This document shows, piece by piece, positions 9,011 to 18,228 of a stretch of DNA of 32,906 bases; the first letter of the stretch is position 1; each line of letters opens with the position of its first letter. The DNA is taken from the NCBI GenBank assembly GCA_009927665.1, contig RFMM01000133.1, positions 1 through 32,906 on the forward strand. The letters are read 5' to 3'. This DNA comes from Actinomycetota bacterium (GTDB lineage: Bacteria; Actinomycetota; Acidimicrobiia; Acidimicrobiales; Ilumatobacteraceae). The position numbers and the translations under genes were made by a program. The notes under the pieces were generated by a model, which saw nothing but the letters and a program-made list of their open reading frames with translations, did not search any database and had not been told where the DNA came from.

Positions 9011-9024
9011 CGGGTGACCACCCG
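9011..9024. terminator. Possible bidirectional terminator hairpin
   Basis: A short hairpin (CGGGT, loop GACC, ACCCG) lies in the 36-bp gap between two converging genes, the YczE-like protein and ahcY. There is no U-tract on either side. It could act as a GC-only terminator or mRNA 3'-end stem; this is inferred from position. Confidence 0.35.
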
Positions 9025-9033
9025 CGACGCGAA

Positions 9034-10488
<1,455 letters not shown>

Positions 10489-10578
10489 GGCTGACCCCGA
10501 TTCTTTCAGTGACTACGAATTTTTTTGCGTCGGGCTGGGGCCTGCTGGCACCAATCGGGTCAGCCGACGACGAAAAGC
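10489..10578 (-). promoter_or_regulatory. Structured ahcY leader, candidate riboswitch
   Basis: The leader can form two exclusive stems. In the closed form, the arm at 10553-10565 pairs with 10489-10502 over 13 base pairs with one bulged G. This stem ends directly at the ahcY ATG and buries the only SD-like run (CGGGGU). In the open form, 10561-10569 pairs with 10528-10537 over 9 pairs with one bulged C. That uses up half of the first arm and frees the ribosome-binding region. A small GCC-AGCA-GGC hairpin and an A-rich stretch (seven A) lie inside. The pairing was read directly from the sequence. A ligand such as SAH or SAM is inference from the downstream gene. I could not match it to the SAH riboswitch consensus I remember. 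Confidence 0.6.
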
Positions 10579-10827
10579 CTACTCGTTGAAGGTTGGGGCA
10601 AGGTGCTCTGCTGCGACCTTGGCCATGAGACGAGCGTGTTCTGCATCAGTCACCGAAGTGGCTTCGTCGATGAGCATGACAGGGATGCCGTCGCGCACGT
10701 CATAGCGGCGCTGCAGTCGTGGGTTGTACAACGCGTCTTCGTCGGCGAAGTAGTAGAGCGGGCCCTTGTCTTGCGGGCAGGCGAGAATTGAAAGCAGCGT
10801 GGCGTCGAGTGTGGGCACGACCCCCAC
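10579..10827 (-). CDS. Trm112-like (YcaR/UPF0434) small protein
   Basis: This small protein of about 80 residues belongs to the Trm112/YcaR group. In eukaryotes Trm112 activates several methyltransferases; in bacteria the role is poorly known. Visible signatures are LLSILACPQDKGPLYYF and YDVRDGIPVMLIDEA. Classical members carry CPxC plus a second Cys pair that binds zinc. Here the second Cys is Asp (CPQD) and the later pair is missing, so zinc binding is probably lost, as I recall for many actinobacterial members. GTG 10827 starts 1 bp after the manB stop; GTG 10818 gives a tidier N-terminus. It lies between manB and the ahcY leader. Confidence 0.85.
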   Translation of the reverse strand: MGVVPTLDATLLSILACPQDKGPLYYFADEDALYNPRLQRRYDVRDGIPVMLIDEATSVTDAEHARLMAKVAAEHLAPTFNE

Positions 10828-10828
10828 G

Positions 10829-12172
10829 CTAGGCGGTGATCAACTGCAGCAGTGTCGCCACTTCGTTGTCGCACTGCTCACGCGTCGGTGCCTCAAGGTT
10901 CAGGCGCAATAGCGGTTCGGTGTTTGACGCTCGCACGTTGAACCACCAGTCACCGCAGTCGACGGTGAGACCATCGAGTCGATCTTGCGGAAACTGCGAG
11001 TACTTCTCTGCCACGCGGGCAATGACCGCATCAATGTCTTTGACTTGGGTGTTGATCTCGCCACTGTTGGCATAGCGCTCGACTGGCTCGCGCAGTTTCG
11101 AGAGTGGCAAGCCCGTGCGGCTCATTTCGCCCAGCACGACGAGGGCGGCGATGAGCCCGCTGTCGGCACGATAGTTGTCGGCGAAGTAATAGTGGCCGCT
11201 GTGTTCGCCGGCAAAGACGGCACCCGTCTCGGCCATCACCTGCTTCATGTATGAGTGGCCGTTCTTGGTGCGCTGACCCGTGCCGCCGTTTTCGGCGATC
11301 ACTTCGGCGACGGCACGCGACGAAATGAGGTTGTAGAGAATCGTCGCGCCCGGCGAGCGTCGCAGAAACACCTGGGCAAGGATCGCCGTCGTCGTGCTGC
11401 CCGACATCGTGCGACCCTGCTCGTCGACGAGAAACACGCGATCGGCATCACCATCGAATGCCAGGCCCACGTCGAAACCGCCGGCGAGCACCCGCGCCTG
11501 CAGGTCGCGCTGATTTGCGGGCTGAATCGGATCAGCGGGATGATTCGGGAACGTGCCATCGAGCTCGCCGTACATGATCTCGAGGTCGATCATCGACAAG
11601 CGCTCGAAGACTGCTGGCACGACGAGCCCGCCCATGCCGTTGGCGGTGTCGGCCACCACCTTGAGCGGGCGCATTGCTGCGACATCAACGAACGACAACA
11701 CATGTTTGGCAAAATCGGCGAGCAGATTGCGACGAGTGACGAGGCTCGGGTCGCCTACGACCTGCTGACCGATGGCGCCGCGTGCAAGTTCACGCAGCTC
11801 GCGCAACCCATTGTCAATGCCGATCGACTTGGCACCTGCAGTGCACATCTTGATGCCGTTGTACTGCGCCGGGTTGTGCGACGCGGTGAACATCGCACCG
11901 GGCACGTTCATGCTTCCGCTCGCGTAATACAAGAGATCGGTGCTAGCCAGACCGAGATTGACCACCGCGACTCCTTCAGAGGTAAGACCCTCTTCGAACG
12001 CGGCGACCAACCCGGGCCCCGATGGGCGCATGTCATGGGCAACGGCCACCGACTCGGCGTCGGTGAAACGCGCGAAGGCGACACCGAAGGCGCGCGCTAG
12101 CGACTCGTCGAGTTGATCAGGCACCGTGCCACGCACGTCGTAGGCCTTGACGACCGCATCAAGATTGGGCAT
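10829..12172 (-). CDS. manB: Phosphomannomutase/phosphoglucomutase
   Basis: This enzyme of the alpha-D-phosphohexomutase family interconverts hexose-6-phosphate and hexose-1-phosphate, here probably mannose. It has 447 residues. All four active-site loops are visible: the phosphoserine loop FTASHNP (Ser98), the metal loop FDGDADR (239-245), the sugar loop GEHSGHYYF (322-330), and the phosphate-binding RASNTEPLLRL near the end. The ATG at 12172 lies 5 bp after the GT-C gene stop; longer starts add an unrelated Arg-rich stretch. It supplies mannose-1-phosphate to the pyrophosphorylase at 27738-28697, from which Gmd could proceed. Choice of mannose over glucose is inferred from gmd in the window and from actinobacterial synteny. 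Confidence 0.93.
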   Translation of the reverse strand: MPNLDAVVKAYDVRGTVPDQLDESLARAFGVAFARFTDAESVAVAHDMRPSGPGLVAAFEEGLTSEGVAVVNLGLASTDLLYYASGSMNVPGAMFTASHNPAQYNGIKMCTAGAKSIGIDNGLRELRELARGAIGQQVVGDPSLVTRRNLLADFAKHVLSFVDVAAMRPLKVVADTANGMGGLVVPAVFERLSMIDLEIMYGELDGTFPNHPADPIQPANQRDLQARVLAGGFDVGLAFDGDADRVFLVDEQGRTMSGSTTTAILAQVFLRRSPGATILYNLISSRAVAEVIAENGGTGQRTKNGHSYMKQVMAETGAVFAGEHSGHYYFADNYRADSGLIAALVVLGEMSRTGLPLSKLREPVERYANSGEINTQVKDIDAVIARVAEKYSQFPQDRLDGLTVDCGDWWFNVRASNTEPLLRLNLEAPTREQCDNEVATLLQLITA

Positions 12173-12177
12173 CGCGG

Positions 12178-14625
12178 TCAGAGTAGTCGCGCGAGATGAC
12201 GGCGCCGTCGCCACCGCACCAAGACGACGATTCCGCCAATGGTCACGACATAGGCGAGGATGTCGAGAAACGACCAGCCGAACGACAAGCGAACGTCGGT
12301 GCTCGTGGGTACGACCACCATCATGTTCGGGGCGACGCGATACGGCCCCTTCGCCCCAGAAACATTCCAATTCGGGAAATACGACGTGCGCACCAGCACG
12401 GGTACACCAACCTTGTCAACACTGAACGACACGCTGCTGCGACCCTGAACGACATCAGTCACCACAACTGGCGCGAGGTTGATCTGCGTGATTTGTTCAT
12501 TCGGCACGACGATGTCAACACGGCGGCCCGACTCACCCGGCTCGCCGATACGCCGCTCGAGGTCAATGCGTGTGGTGACACGCTGCCACTCGTCGGGCCC
12601 GTCAGCGGCAGGAAGCGCGACCCAATCGTTCGGGTTCTGAAACCAACTCGTGCCAACCTCGAGCCATCGTTCTTTGGCGTCACCGGCGTGGCCGACCGCG
12701 ACGTCTTGCTCGGCGGCACCCGATATGACGACGGGTTGCTTGCTGAGCGGAACCACCAAGTCGCTCGCTTCGACTTGGTAGATGACCCATGGCCCTGATC
12801 GTGCGATCTCGCGCAGGGCGGGTTGTGCCGACGCCTCGCGCACGGCTTCGGGGGTGAACCCCATGTAATAACGCACACCGAGTTCTTGCAGGTATCGCAC
12901 CCCGAGCGCGGCTTTGTTGTCGTCATAACGCAACTCGCGCACCGGGTTGCTGCTCTGTTTTGACATCGCCGCCGCGGCAATGAAGTGATACGGCGTCGTC
13001 GCCGAGGCTTCGAAGAAGAGACCCTCCATCGAGCCGATGCAGCCGTCAGTCCAATGCGGCAAGAGCATGAGGCCCATCGTCGTGCCGTACTTGTTGGTCT
13101 CGCCGTTGTTCTCCCACAGCGCGCGACCGCAGCCATAGCGCGGATCTTCGCCAATCTGCTTCATCGTCTCGATGAGCGCTCGATACTCGCCGTAGGCGTT
13201 TTTGCCTTCGTAACCGGTGAAGTTCCAGCGAGCCCAACCATCGACGAAACCGTCATTGCTTGCAGGCACGCTGATTGGCCCGAGCCCGTAACGCTGTGAG
13301 CCGTCGGCGAGCGTGCGAGTGGAGGCAAACGGCAACTCTTGAAAGCGAAAACCGATGATGGTGATGCAGACAAACGAAACCGCGAGAGCAGTTGCCACAT
13401 TGAACGACAGTCGCCCACGCAACGACGGGCCAAGTGTTTGTTCTTCGCCCGACTTCGCGACGCGTGCCGCGGCGCGCTCGAGGCTCACGTAGCGGCCGAT
13501 GGCGACGATCGTTTCGTAGATGCCAATCATCATCAGCAGGTAGCGAACGAGATAGAAGAACGGCAGTACGCGTGGATTCCACAACAGGCCAATGATCGGC
13601 AGGCTCTCGCGCGCCACGAACACACCAATGGCGAGAATCACGCCGTAAATGCCGAGCCAGGCAGCCACGATGCTGCGGCGCCATAGTGCGCTCAAGAACC
13701 CGACGAGCGCAAAGCCAGTGACGAGCACATCGAACGCGATGTGCAGCGGAAAGAACATCTCGACCCAACCTTCACCGAAGCCCGTCGGCTGCGGTTCGTA
13801 CTTCATGTCGGTCATGTAGGCGTGATTCAGTAGGAACGGCAATACCCAAAACGCCGACAACATCACGGCAGTGCCGATGACGGGTGCGCCGTACTTCCAC
13901 TTGGCGGGTTCTTTGTGCATCGCCAAGATGAGCAGGTAACCGAGGAACGCGAATAACAGCACGATGCCGTGGCTCAACGCCGACAAAGCAAGCAAGATGG
14001 TGGCAGCGATGCGGTAGCCACCCGTCTCGATGCCGCGCCAGAACACCCCGAAACCGAGCACGGCGAAGGCGAGCGCGATCGAGAATGAGAACTCTCCGGC
14101 CATCGTCGAGGCGATGTTGCCGCCGTAGATCGTGAAGCTCTCATCAAAGAGAAACACGGTGCTGGCAACCACCAAGAGCTCTGGAATCGGAAACGCGAGC
14201 CGCGCCAGCCGCGCAAAGAGCCACGTGCACAGCGGCAACGCAAGCAATCCGGCAATTGCAACCAGCTTCAACGCAATGCCGTACGGCAAGAAAACATCGA
14301 AAGCGAGAACGAAGAGTGCCGGCACCACCATGTAGAAGCGGTAGATCGGCAGACCCGAATACCAGTCGTTGCTCCACCCCGACAATCGCAACGAGGTGAG
14401 CAGATGGTCGCGAAGATATGCCGGCCCATACACGTGCGCACCCATGTCGCCGCCGGTCGGTGTGTTGTTGCGGAAGATCAGCGACGGCTGCAAGGTGAGA
14501 AAGATCATCAACGTCGTAACGAAGATGATCCCGCCAGCGAGTAGCAGTTTGGTGCGCCGCTCAAAGAAGACAAGGTCGCGCGGTGCGACCACCCGCGTGC
14601 TGGAGGCGAGTTCGTCGTTCGACAT
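12178..14625 (-). CDS. Large multi-pass GT-C-like membrane protein (6-PTPS-related/YfhO type)
   Basis: This 815-residue integral membrane protein has about ten to twelve TM helices in residues 28-420, a long extracytoplasmic region (about 425-780) and a last TM near 785-805. Early after TM1 it has TPTGGDMGAHVYGPAY (Asp60), followed by SNDWYSGLPIYRFYM. An acidic residue in the first outer loop is typical of GT-C polyprenyl-linked glycosyltransferases and of the 6-pyruvoyl-tetrahydropterin-synthase-related membrane family. It probably transfers sugars from a lipid carrier on the outer face, though donor and acceptor are unknown. It lies between a CPBP protease gene (21-bp gap) and manB (5-bp gap), which supports a glycan role. 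The similarity to PTPS is only in the family name and does not imply pterin synthesis. Confidence 0.75.
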   Translation of the reverse strand: MSNDELASSTRVVAPRDLVFFERRTKLLLAGGIIFVTTLMIFLTLQPSLIFRNNTPTGGDMGAHVYGPAYLRDHLLTSLRLSGWSNDWYSGLPIYRFYMVVPALFVLAFDVFLPYGIALKLVAIAGLLALPLCTWLFARLARLAFPIPELLVVASTVFLFDESFTIYGGNIASTMAGEFSFSIALAFAVLGFGVFWRGIETGGYRIAATILLALSALSHGIVLLFAFLGYLLILAMHKEPAKWKYGAPVIGTAVMLSAFWVLPFLLNHAYMTDMKYEPQPTGFGEGWVEMFFPLHIAFDVLVTGFALVGFLSALWRRSIVAAWLGIYGVILAIGVFVARESLPIIGLLWNPRVLPFFYLVRYLLMMIGIYETIVAIGRYVSLERAAARVAKSGEEQTLGPSLRGRLSFNVATALAVSFVCITIIGFRFQELPFASTRTLADGSQRYGLGPISVPASNDGFVDGWARWNFTGYEGKNAYGEYRALIETMKQIGEDPRYGCGRALWENNGETNKYGTTMGLMLLPHWTDGCIGSMEGLFFEASATTPYHFIAAAAMSKQSSNPVRELRYDDNKAALGVRYLQELGVRYYMGFTPEAVREASAQPALREIARSGPWVIYQVEASDLVVPLSKQPVVISGAAEQDVAVGHAGDAKERWLEVGTSWFQNPNDWVALPAADGPDEWQRVTTRIDLERRIGEPGESGRRVDIVVPNEQITQINLAPVVVTDVVQGRSSVSFSVDKVGVPVLVRTSYFPNWNVSGAKGPYRVAPNMMVVVPTSTDVRLSFGWSFLDILAYVVTIGGIVVLVRWRRRRHLARLL

Positions 14626-14646
14626 GTCGGCGGCGGTGCGGGTGGT

Positions 14647-15429
14647 TCAGGTAAGGGCGAGCAATGCCAGCCCCGTGGCATTGAACGCTAGGTGGGCAAC
14701 GAACGGCAAACCAAGTCGTTTCGTCACCAGAAAACACGTGCCCAAGACGAGTGCAAACGCAAACAAGCCCGGAAACTCTGCCACTCGGCCATGCACCACG
14801 GTGAACCACACGGCAGTCACGACGAGTGCGACGATGTCGTTGAAGCGACCCTGCAGACCGGCCTGAAGGAAGCCGCGGTAGACGAACTCTTCGACGATCG
14901 GCGCGCCGAGCACCACGATGACGAATAACACCACCAACCAGATGCCGTTCGCTGAGTCATAAAGGTTGCGTGCGCGATCTTCCACCTCTGCGTTGCTGAA
15001 GGTGTCGGGAAACCATTCGCGAAACGGCCATGTCACAAGACCGACGAGCAGCAGTTGCGAGAGCACACCGATGGGCAGACCCCACAAGTCGGTGAGACGA
15101 AATCGGGCTCGATAATCGGCGAATACGTTGCCGGTGCCCGAACGCTGCGAGACAACGACGAGCAGCACGATGAACGGCACCCACAAGGTGAGGGCACCAG
15201 CGAGCAGAAACCAACTCGGCTGCGAATCGCCTTCGATTTGCACGTCGAACAGCGCAACGAGTGCGAGTTGCAACAGCGTGGCAATCGCGTAACACATCAC
15301 CCAACCGCCGATCACCACCCGCAACGAGAAGGCGGCGCGTGGTGTGGTCGCGTGCGGCACCTCGTGTGCGTACACGCGCTCGCCGTACGGTCGCTCGCCG
15401 AAGGGAGGGTCCCACATTGGGCGGGACAC
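14647..15429 (-). CDS. CPBP family intramembrane metalloprotease
   Basis: This 260-residue membrane protein belongs to the CPBP (Abi/CAAX protease-like) family. The three active-site motifs are visible near the C-terminus: EEFVYRGFLQ (EExxxR), FTVVHGR (FxxxH) and HLAFNATG (HxxxN). About seven TM segments are seen, with a proline/tyrosine-rich N-terminal cytoplasmic tail before the first. Family members include CAAX-prenyl endopeptidases and bacterial proteins linked to bacteriocin immunity. The substrate here is unknown. The start is GTG 15427-15429, 5 bp after the DUF3499 stop, so the two genes are probably co-transcribed. Confidence 0.88.
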   Translation of the reverse strand: MSRPMWDPPFGERPYGERVYAHEVPHATTPRAAFSLRVVIGGWVMCYAIATLLQLALVALFDVQIEGDSQPSWFLLAGALTLWVPFIVLLVVVSQRSGTGNVFADYRARFRLTDLWGLPIGVLSQLLLVGLVTWPFREWFPDTFSNAEVEDRARNLYDSANGIWLVVLFVIVVLGAPIVEEFVYRGFLQAGLQGRFNDIVALVVTAVWFTVVHGRVAEFPGLFAFALVLGTCFLVTKRLGLPFVAHLAFNATGLALLALT

Positions 15430-15434
15430 GATGG

Positions 15435-15665
15435 TCAGCCGGCGAGCTGGCTCGGCAACACCACGCGGAATCGATTGCGGCGGTCTTCGAGGCGCCAGCC
15501 GCTCGGGGCAGCGAAACGCTGGCCGTGTCGCTCACAAAGGTCGTACGCGTGCGGGTCAGCCACGTCGGCGAGATCGTCGATCCAGACAGTGGCAGTTGCG
15601 TAGTGATACGAAAGCGTCATCGCTGCATGATCGTTGCACGTGCTGCGCGAACAACGGCGAGCCAT
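15435..15665 (-). CDS. DUF3499 family small protein
   Basis: This 76-residue protein belongs to the actinobacterial DUF3499 family, of unknown function. It has MARRCSRSTCNDHA at the start and PHAYDLCERHGQRFAAPSGW later, so two Cys pairs or Cys/His clusters (CSRSTC and CERH) could bind a metal in a mini zinc-ribbon. The chosen ATG is supported by a TACTTT -10 box exactly 6 nt upstream (15672-15677), which implies a leaderless transcript. ATG 15686 would put the start upstream of that box. It is divergent from ftsH and heads a run with the CPBP protease, GT-C protein and manB. In mycobacteria a DUF3499 gene also lies next to manB (from memory). Confidence 0.85.
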   Translation of the reverse strand: MARRCSRSTCNDHAAMTLSYHYATATVWIDDLADVADPHAYDLCERHGQRFAAPSGWRLEDRRNRFRVVLPSQLAG

Positions 15666-15671
15666 GTGACC

Positions 15672-15677
15672 AAAGTA
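15672..15677 (-). promoter_or_regulatory. -10 box of DUF3499, leaderless
   Basis: TACTTT reads on the minus strand and is separated by 6 nt from the ATG at 15665. This spacing puts the transcription start at the A of the start codon, the hallmark of actinobacterial leaderless genes. No good -35 is seen. Confidence 0.55.
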
Positions 15678-15700
15678 CCGATTCATGCGTGAAACTCGGT
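15677..15700. promoter_or_regulatory. Dyad in the DUF3499-ftsH promoter region
   Basis: ACCGATTCA and TGAA-AC-TCGGT form an imperfect palindrome of nine pairs around TGCG. It starts at the edge of the DUF3499 -10 box and covers its expected -35 position, and it lies just before the expected ftsH -35. An operator shared by the two divergent genes is an inference. Confidence 0.4.
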
Positions 15701-15708
15701 GGATACCC

Positions 15709-15721
15709 CGCGACAATCGCG
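15709..15721. promoter_or_regulatory. CGCGA-CAA-TCGCG dyad in the ftsH promoter spacer
   Basis: A perfect 5-bp inverted repeat with a 3-bp centre ends 3 bp before the TAGCAT -10 box of ftsH, that is, inside the -35/-10 spacer. A protein bound here would block RNA polymerase. No family can be named from the site alone. Confidence 0.4.
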
Positions 15722-15724
15722 CCT

Positions 15725-15730
15725 TAGCAT
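15725..15730 (+). promoter_or_regulatory. -10 box of ftsH, leaderless
   Basis: TAGCAT is followed by exactly 6 nt and the ftsH ATG (15737). This predicts a leaderless ftsH transcript; correspondingly, no Shine-Dalgarno precedes the start. No clear -35 hexamer is visible. Confidence 0.55.
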
Positions 15731-15736
15731 GACGCC

Positions 15737-17704
15737 ATGGCGAACCTTCCTCCCCCACCGCCGCCACCGCCGTCGTCACCTCGTCGGCCACGGTTCTTGC
15801 GTCAACGATCGTCAGAAGGCGGCGGCGACAAGCGCAACATGCCGCGCTGGGCAGTGTGGGCGCTCATTGCGTTTGCTGCAGTGCTCATCGTTGGACCACG
15901 GCTCATGCCGACCCCCGAACGCACGCGGCTGACCTACACCGAGTTTCTTGAGCTGGTCGAGTCTGGCGAAGTGCGTCAGGTGTCGATCAACAACTTGAAC
16001 AACCAGATCTCGGGAACCCTCGCCGACGGTCGCGATTTCATCACCACTGGTGCGACGATGTTGTCAGACGCCGATGAACAGTTGCTCAAGTCGAAAGGTG
16101 TCGACTACGACTACAGCACGCCCCAGGGCAATTTCTTCACCAATCTGATTCCGATTCTTCTGCCGTTCTTTTTGATCATGGCGTTCTTTTTGTGGATGCA
16201 ACGCCGCGCCATGGGTCAAGCCGGCAACATCATGTCGATCGGTCGTAGTCGCGCCAAGCCATATCAGGCAGACAAACCATCCACCACATTCGCCGATATC
16301 GCGGGCTATGAGGGCGTGAAACAAGAGATTCGTGAGGTCGTTGACTTCCTGCGTATGCCCGAGCGATTCAAAGAAATCGGCGCGCGCGTGCCCAAGGGTG
16401 TGTTGCTCGTCGGCCCGCCAGGCACCGGCAAGACCCTGTTCGCCCGTGCGGTCGCCGGAGAAGCCGGGGTCGGCTTTCTCTCGGTGACGGGTTCTGACTT
16501 TATGGAGATGTTCGTTGGCGTCGGAGCCTCACGCGTGCGAGACCTCTTTCAACAGGCGCGCAAGATGGGGCGAGCGATCATCTTCATCGACGAAATTGAC
16601 TCGATCGGTCGCAAGCGCGGTGCGGGTCTCGGTGGCGGACACGACGAGCGTGAGCAGACGCTCAACCAAATGCTGTCAGAAATGGACGGTTTCGAATCTT
16701 CCGAGGGTGTCGTCGTGATGGCTGCCACCAACCGACCCGACATTCTCGATGCGGCGCTCTTGCGCCCGGGGCGATTCGACCGCCAAATCATCGTGCCCCT
16801 GCCCGAAGCCGAAGAGCGCCACGCGATCTTGAAGGTGCACTCGGCTGGCAAGCGCATCGGCACCGACGTCGACCTCGAGACCATGGCGAAGGCGACCCCT
16901 GGCATGAGCGGCGCCGACTTGTCGAACCTCGTCAACGAGGCAGCGCTCATCGCGGTTCGCCGCGGCTCGACGATGATCGAGCGAATCGACTTTGAGAATG
17001 CGCGCGACCGAGTGGTGATGGGTGCGCGTCGCGAAAGCTTGGCACTGAACGCCGAAGAAAAACGCGCCGTGGCCTACCACGAAGGCGGACACGCAGTGCT
17101 CTCCACCGTGTTGCCCAATAGTGATCCGCTGCATAAGGTCACGATCTTGCCGCGCGGCATGGCACTTGGTGTCACGTGGAGCCTGCCTGAAGAGCGCCAC
17201 ACGTATTCGCGCGATTACTTCCTCGATCTGATTTGCAAGGCAATGGGTGGACGCGTCGCTGAGTCGATCGTCTTCGGCTCGCTCAACAGCGGTGCCGCCA
17301 ACGACCTCGAGCAGGCAACGTCAATCGCCAGGCGCATGGTACGCGAGTGGGGCATGAGTGACGCCGTCGGGCCGATGGCGTGGACTGGTCAGCAGCAGGT
17401 GTTTCTCGGTGAAGACCTCATGACGTCGGGGCGCGAATACAGCGACGAAACCGCCCGCAAGATCGACGACGAAATCGCGCGTATCTTACGCGAGCAAGAA
17501 GAGCGAGCCCGCGTCACCCTGATGAAGCACCGTCGCGGTCTCGACTTGGTCGCCGAAGCGTTGCTCGAACATGAGACAATCGACGGAGCCGAGGTGGCAC
17601 GGCTGATTCAGACAGGTCTTGGCACACCGAATATTCGTGAACAGGCACCCAAGTCGGCGAGCGACCCGGTGACTCCACCGACGGGCGACTCACCCTCCCT
17701 CTGA
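15737..17704 (+). CDS. ftsH: ATP-dependent zinc metalloprotease FtsH
   Basis: FtsH is a hexameric membrane AAA+ protease that degrades misassembled membrane proteins and selected regulators. The 655 residues begin with a Pro-rich cytoplasmic stretch (eight consecutive Pro at 5-12) and TM1 (about 36-53). A short extracytoplasmic domain and TM2 (about 133-157) follow. Walker A is GPPGTGKT (226-233), Walker B ends in Asp285-Glu286 (FIDEID), the second region of homology is [19 protein letters not shown], and the zinc site is HEGGH (448-452). All key residues are intact. It is probably transcribed alone from a leaderless promoter, and its 3' end overlaps the converging thioredoxin gene by 15 bp. 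The poly-Pro N-terminus may need elongation factor P for efficient translation (inference). Confidence 0.97.
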   Translation: MANLPPPPPPPPSSPRRPRFLRQRSSEGGGDKRNMPRWAVWALIAFAAVLIVGPRLMPTPERTRLTYTEFLELVESGEVRQVSINNLNNQISGTLADGRDFITTGATMLSDADEQLLKSKGVDYDYSTPQGNFFTNLIPILLPFFLIMAFFLWMQRRAMGQAGNIMSIGRSRAKPYQADKPSTTFADIAGYEGVKQEIREVVDFLRMPERFKEIGARVPKGVLLVGPPGTGKTLFARAVAGEAGVGFLSVTGSDFMEMFVGVGASRVRDLFQQARKMGRAIIFIDEIDSIGRKRGAGLGGGHDEREQTLNQMLSEMDGFESSEGVVVMAATNRPDILDAALLRPGRFDRQIIVPLPEAEERHAILKVHSAGKRIGTDVDLETMAKATPGMSGADLSNLVNEAALIAVRRGSTMIERIDFENARDRVVMGARRESLALNAEEKRAVAYHEGGHAVLSTVLPNSDPLHKVTILPRGMALGVTWSLPEERHTYSRDYFLDLICKAMGGRVAESIVFGSLNSGAANDLEQATSIARRMVREWGMSDAVGPMAWTGQQQVFLGEDLMTSGREYSDETARKIDDEIARILREQEERARVTLMKHRRGLDLVAEALLEHETIDGAEVARLIQTGLGTPNIREQAPKSASDPVTPPTGDSPSL

Positions 17705-18154
17705 CACGTCGCCACACTGCAGCGTCGTGAGTTGCGGATCGCGACAGCGAGCCATTGCCGCCCACAAGTCGGTCGCCGACACCGGGCCGAGTCGGCCGTA
17801 GCGAGTCACACCGTCGGCGTCGGCAATGACCGTCGCTGGCACAGCGTCGATGCGGTACTTGTCGTGTAGCGCGCGATCACGGACATATTCCACTTCTTGC
17901 ACGACGACCTCGCGGCTCGCGAGCACCGCGGCCTTGCGGGCGACGTCACCACACGTTGCACAAGTAGCCGAGGTGAAGACCACCACCAACCACGGTGACT
18001 GCGGAGCGCTGAAGTCGGTGCGGTCGAGCTGGGCGGGCACCTCGGTGCGTGGCTGTGTCGGGGCGGGGCGCACGTGGCGGCGACGCCACGACACTGCCAC
18101 TGCGGCAGCGACCACCGCGCCGAGAAGAAGCAGTCGCCAGACCACGTCTTCCAT
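17690..18154 (-). CDS. Membrane-anchored thioredoxin-like protein
   Basis: This 154-residue protein has an N-terminal TM anchor (about 5-22) followed by a thioredoxin fold outside the membrane. The active site is FTSATCATCGDV (CxxC with Ala-Thr between), and the cis-Pro loop is DAVPATVIADADG. The CATC centre, in place of CGPC, suggests a different redox potential or a thiol-reductase role, perhaps in cytochrome maturation or repair of exported proteins. ATG 18154 is chosen; a GTG one codon upstream is equally open. It lies 58 bp after the DUF5719 stop, with the tandem repeat in that gap, and converges on ftsH with a 15-bp overlap. The partner protein is unknown. Confidence 0.82.
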   Translation of the reverse strand: MEDVVWRLLLLGAVVAAAVAVSWRRRHVRPAPTQPRTEVPAQLDRTDFSAPQSPWLVVVFTSATCATCGDVARKAAVLASREVVVQEVEYVRDRALHDKYRIDAVPATVIADADGVTRYGRLGPVSATDLWAAMARCRDPQLTTLQCGDVSEGG

Positions 18155-18170
18155 CACAGCAAACGTGGCT

Positions 18171-18228
18171 CGACTGGGCCATTCACGACTGGGCTAGTCA
18201 CGACTGGGCCGTTCACGACTGGGCCGTG
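18171..18228. repeat. 15-bp tandem repeat over the DUF5719 stop codon
   Basis: Almost four copies of a 15-bp unit (CGACTGGGCCNTTCA on the plus strand) begin at 18171, 18186, 18201 and 18216. On the minus strand each junction reads CCCAGTCG-TGA, so the last codons and the stop of the DUF5719 gene are repeated in frame. Two further in-frame TGA codons follow the real stop at 15-bp intervals. The array is too short and lacks spacers, so it is not CRISPR. Confidence 0.9.

Noticed and set aside
10500-10525. Promoter of ahcY within the leader (TAGTCA)
   Set aside because: It lacks the final T of the TAnnnT pattern and has no -35 at the right distance. A start there would delete the 5' stem arm, but this should be kept in mind as the main alternative.
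10489-10578. Rho-independent terminator after the Trm112-like gene
   Set aside because: The main stem encloses about 50 nt and ends at the ahcY ATG. The A-rich stretch would be a U-run only on the other strand, so a leader element fits better.
12178-14625. Pterin-synthesis enzyme
   Set aside because: The family name mentions 6-pyruvoyl-tetrahydropterin synthase, but the protein is a multi-pass membrane protein without the PTPS zinc histidines.
14647-15429. Bacteriocin-immunity role for the CPBP protein
   Set aside because: No bacteriocin precursor, modification enzyme or exporter lies nearby; the neighbours are housekeeping and glycan genes.
18171-18228. CRISPR-like array
   Set aside because: The 15-bp units follow each other with no spacers, and no cas gene is near.
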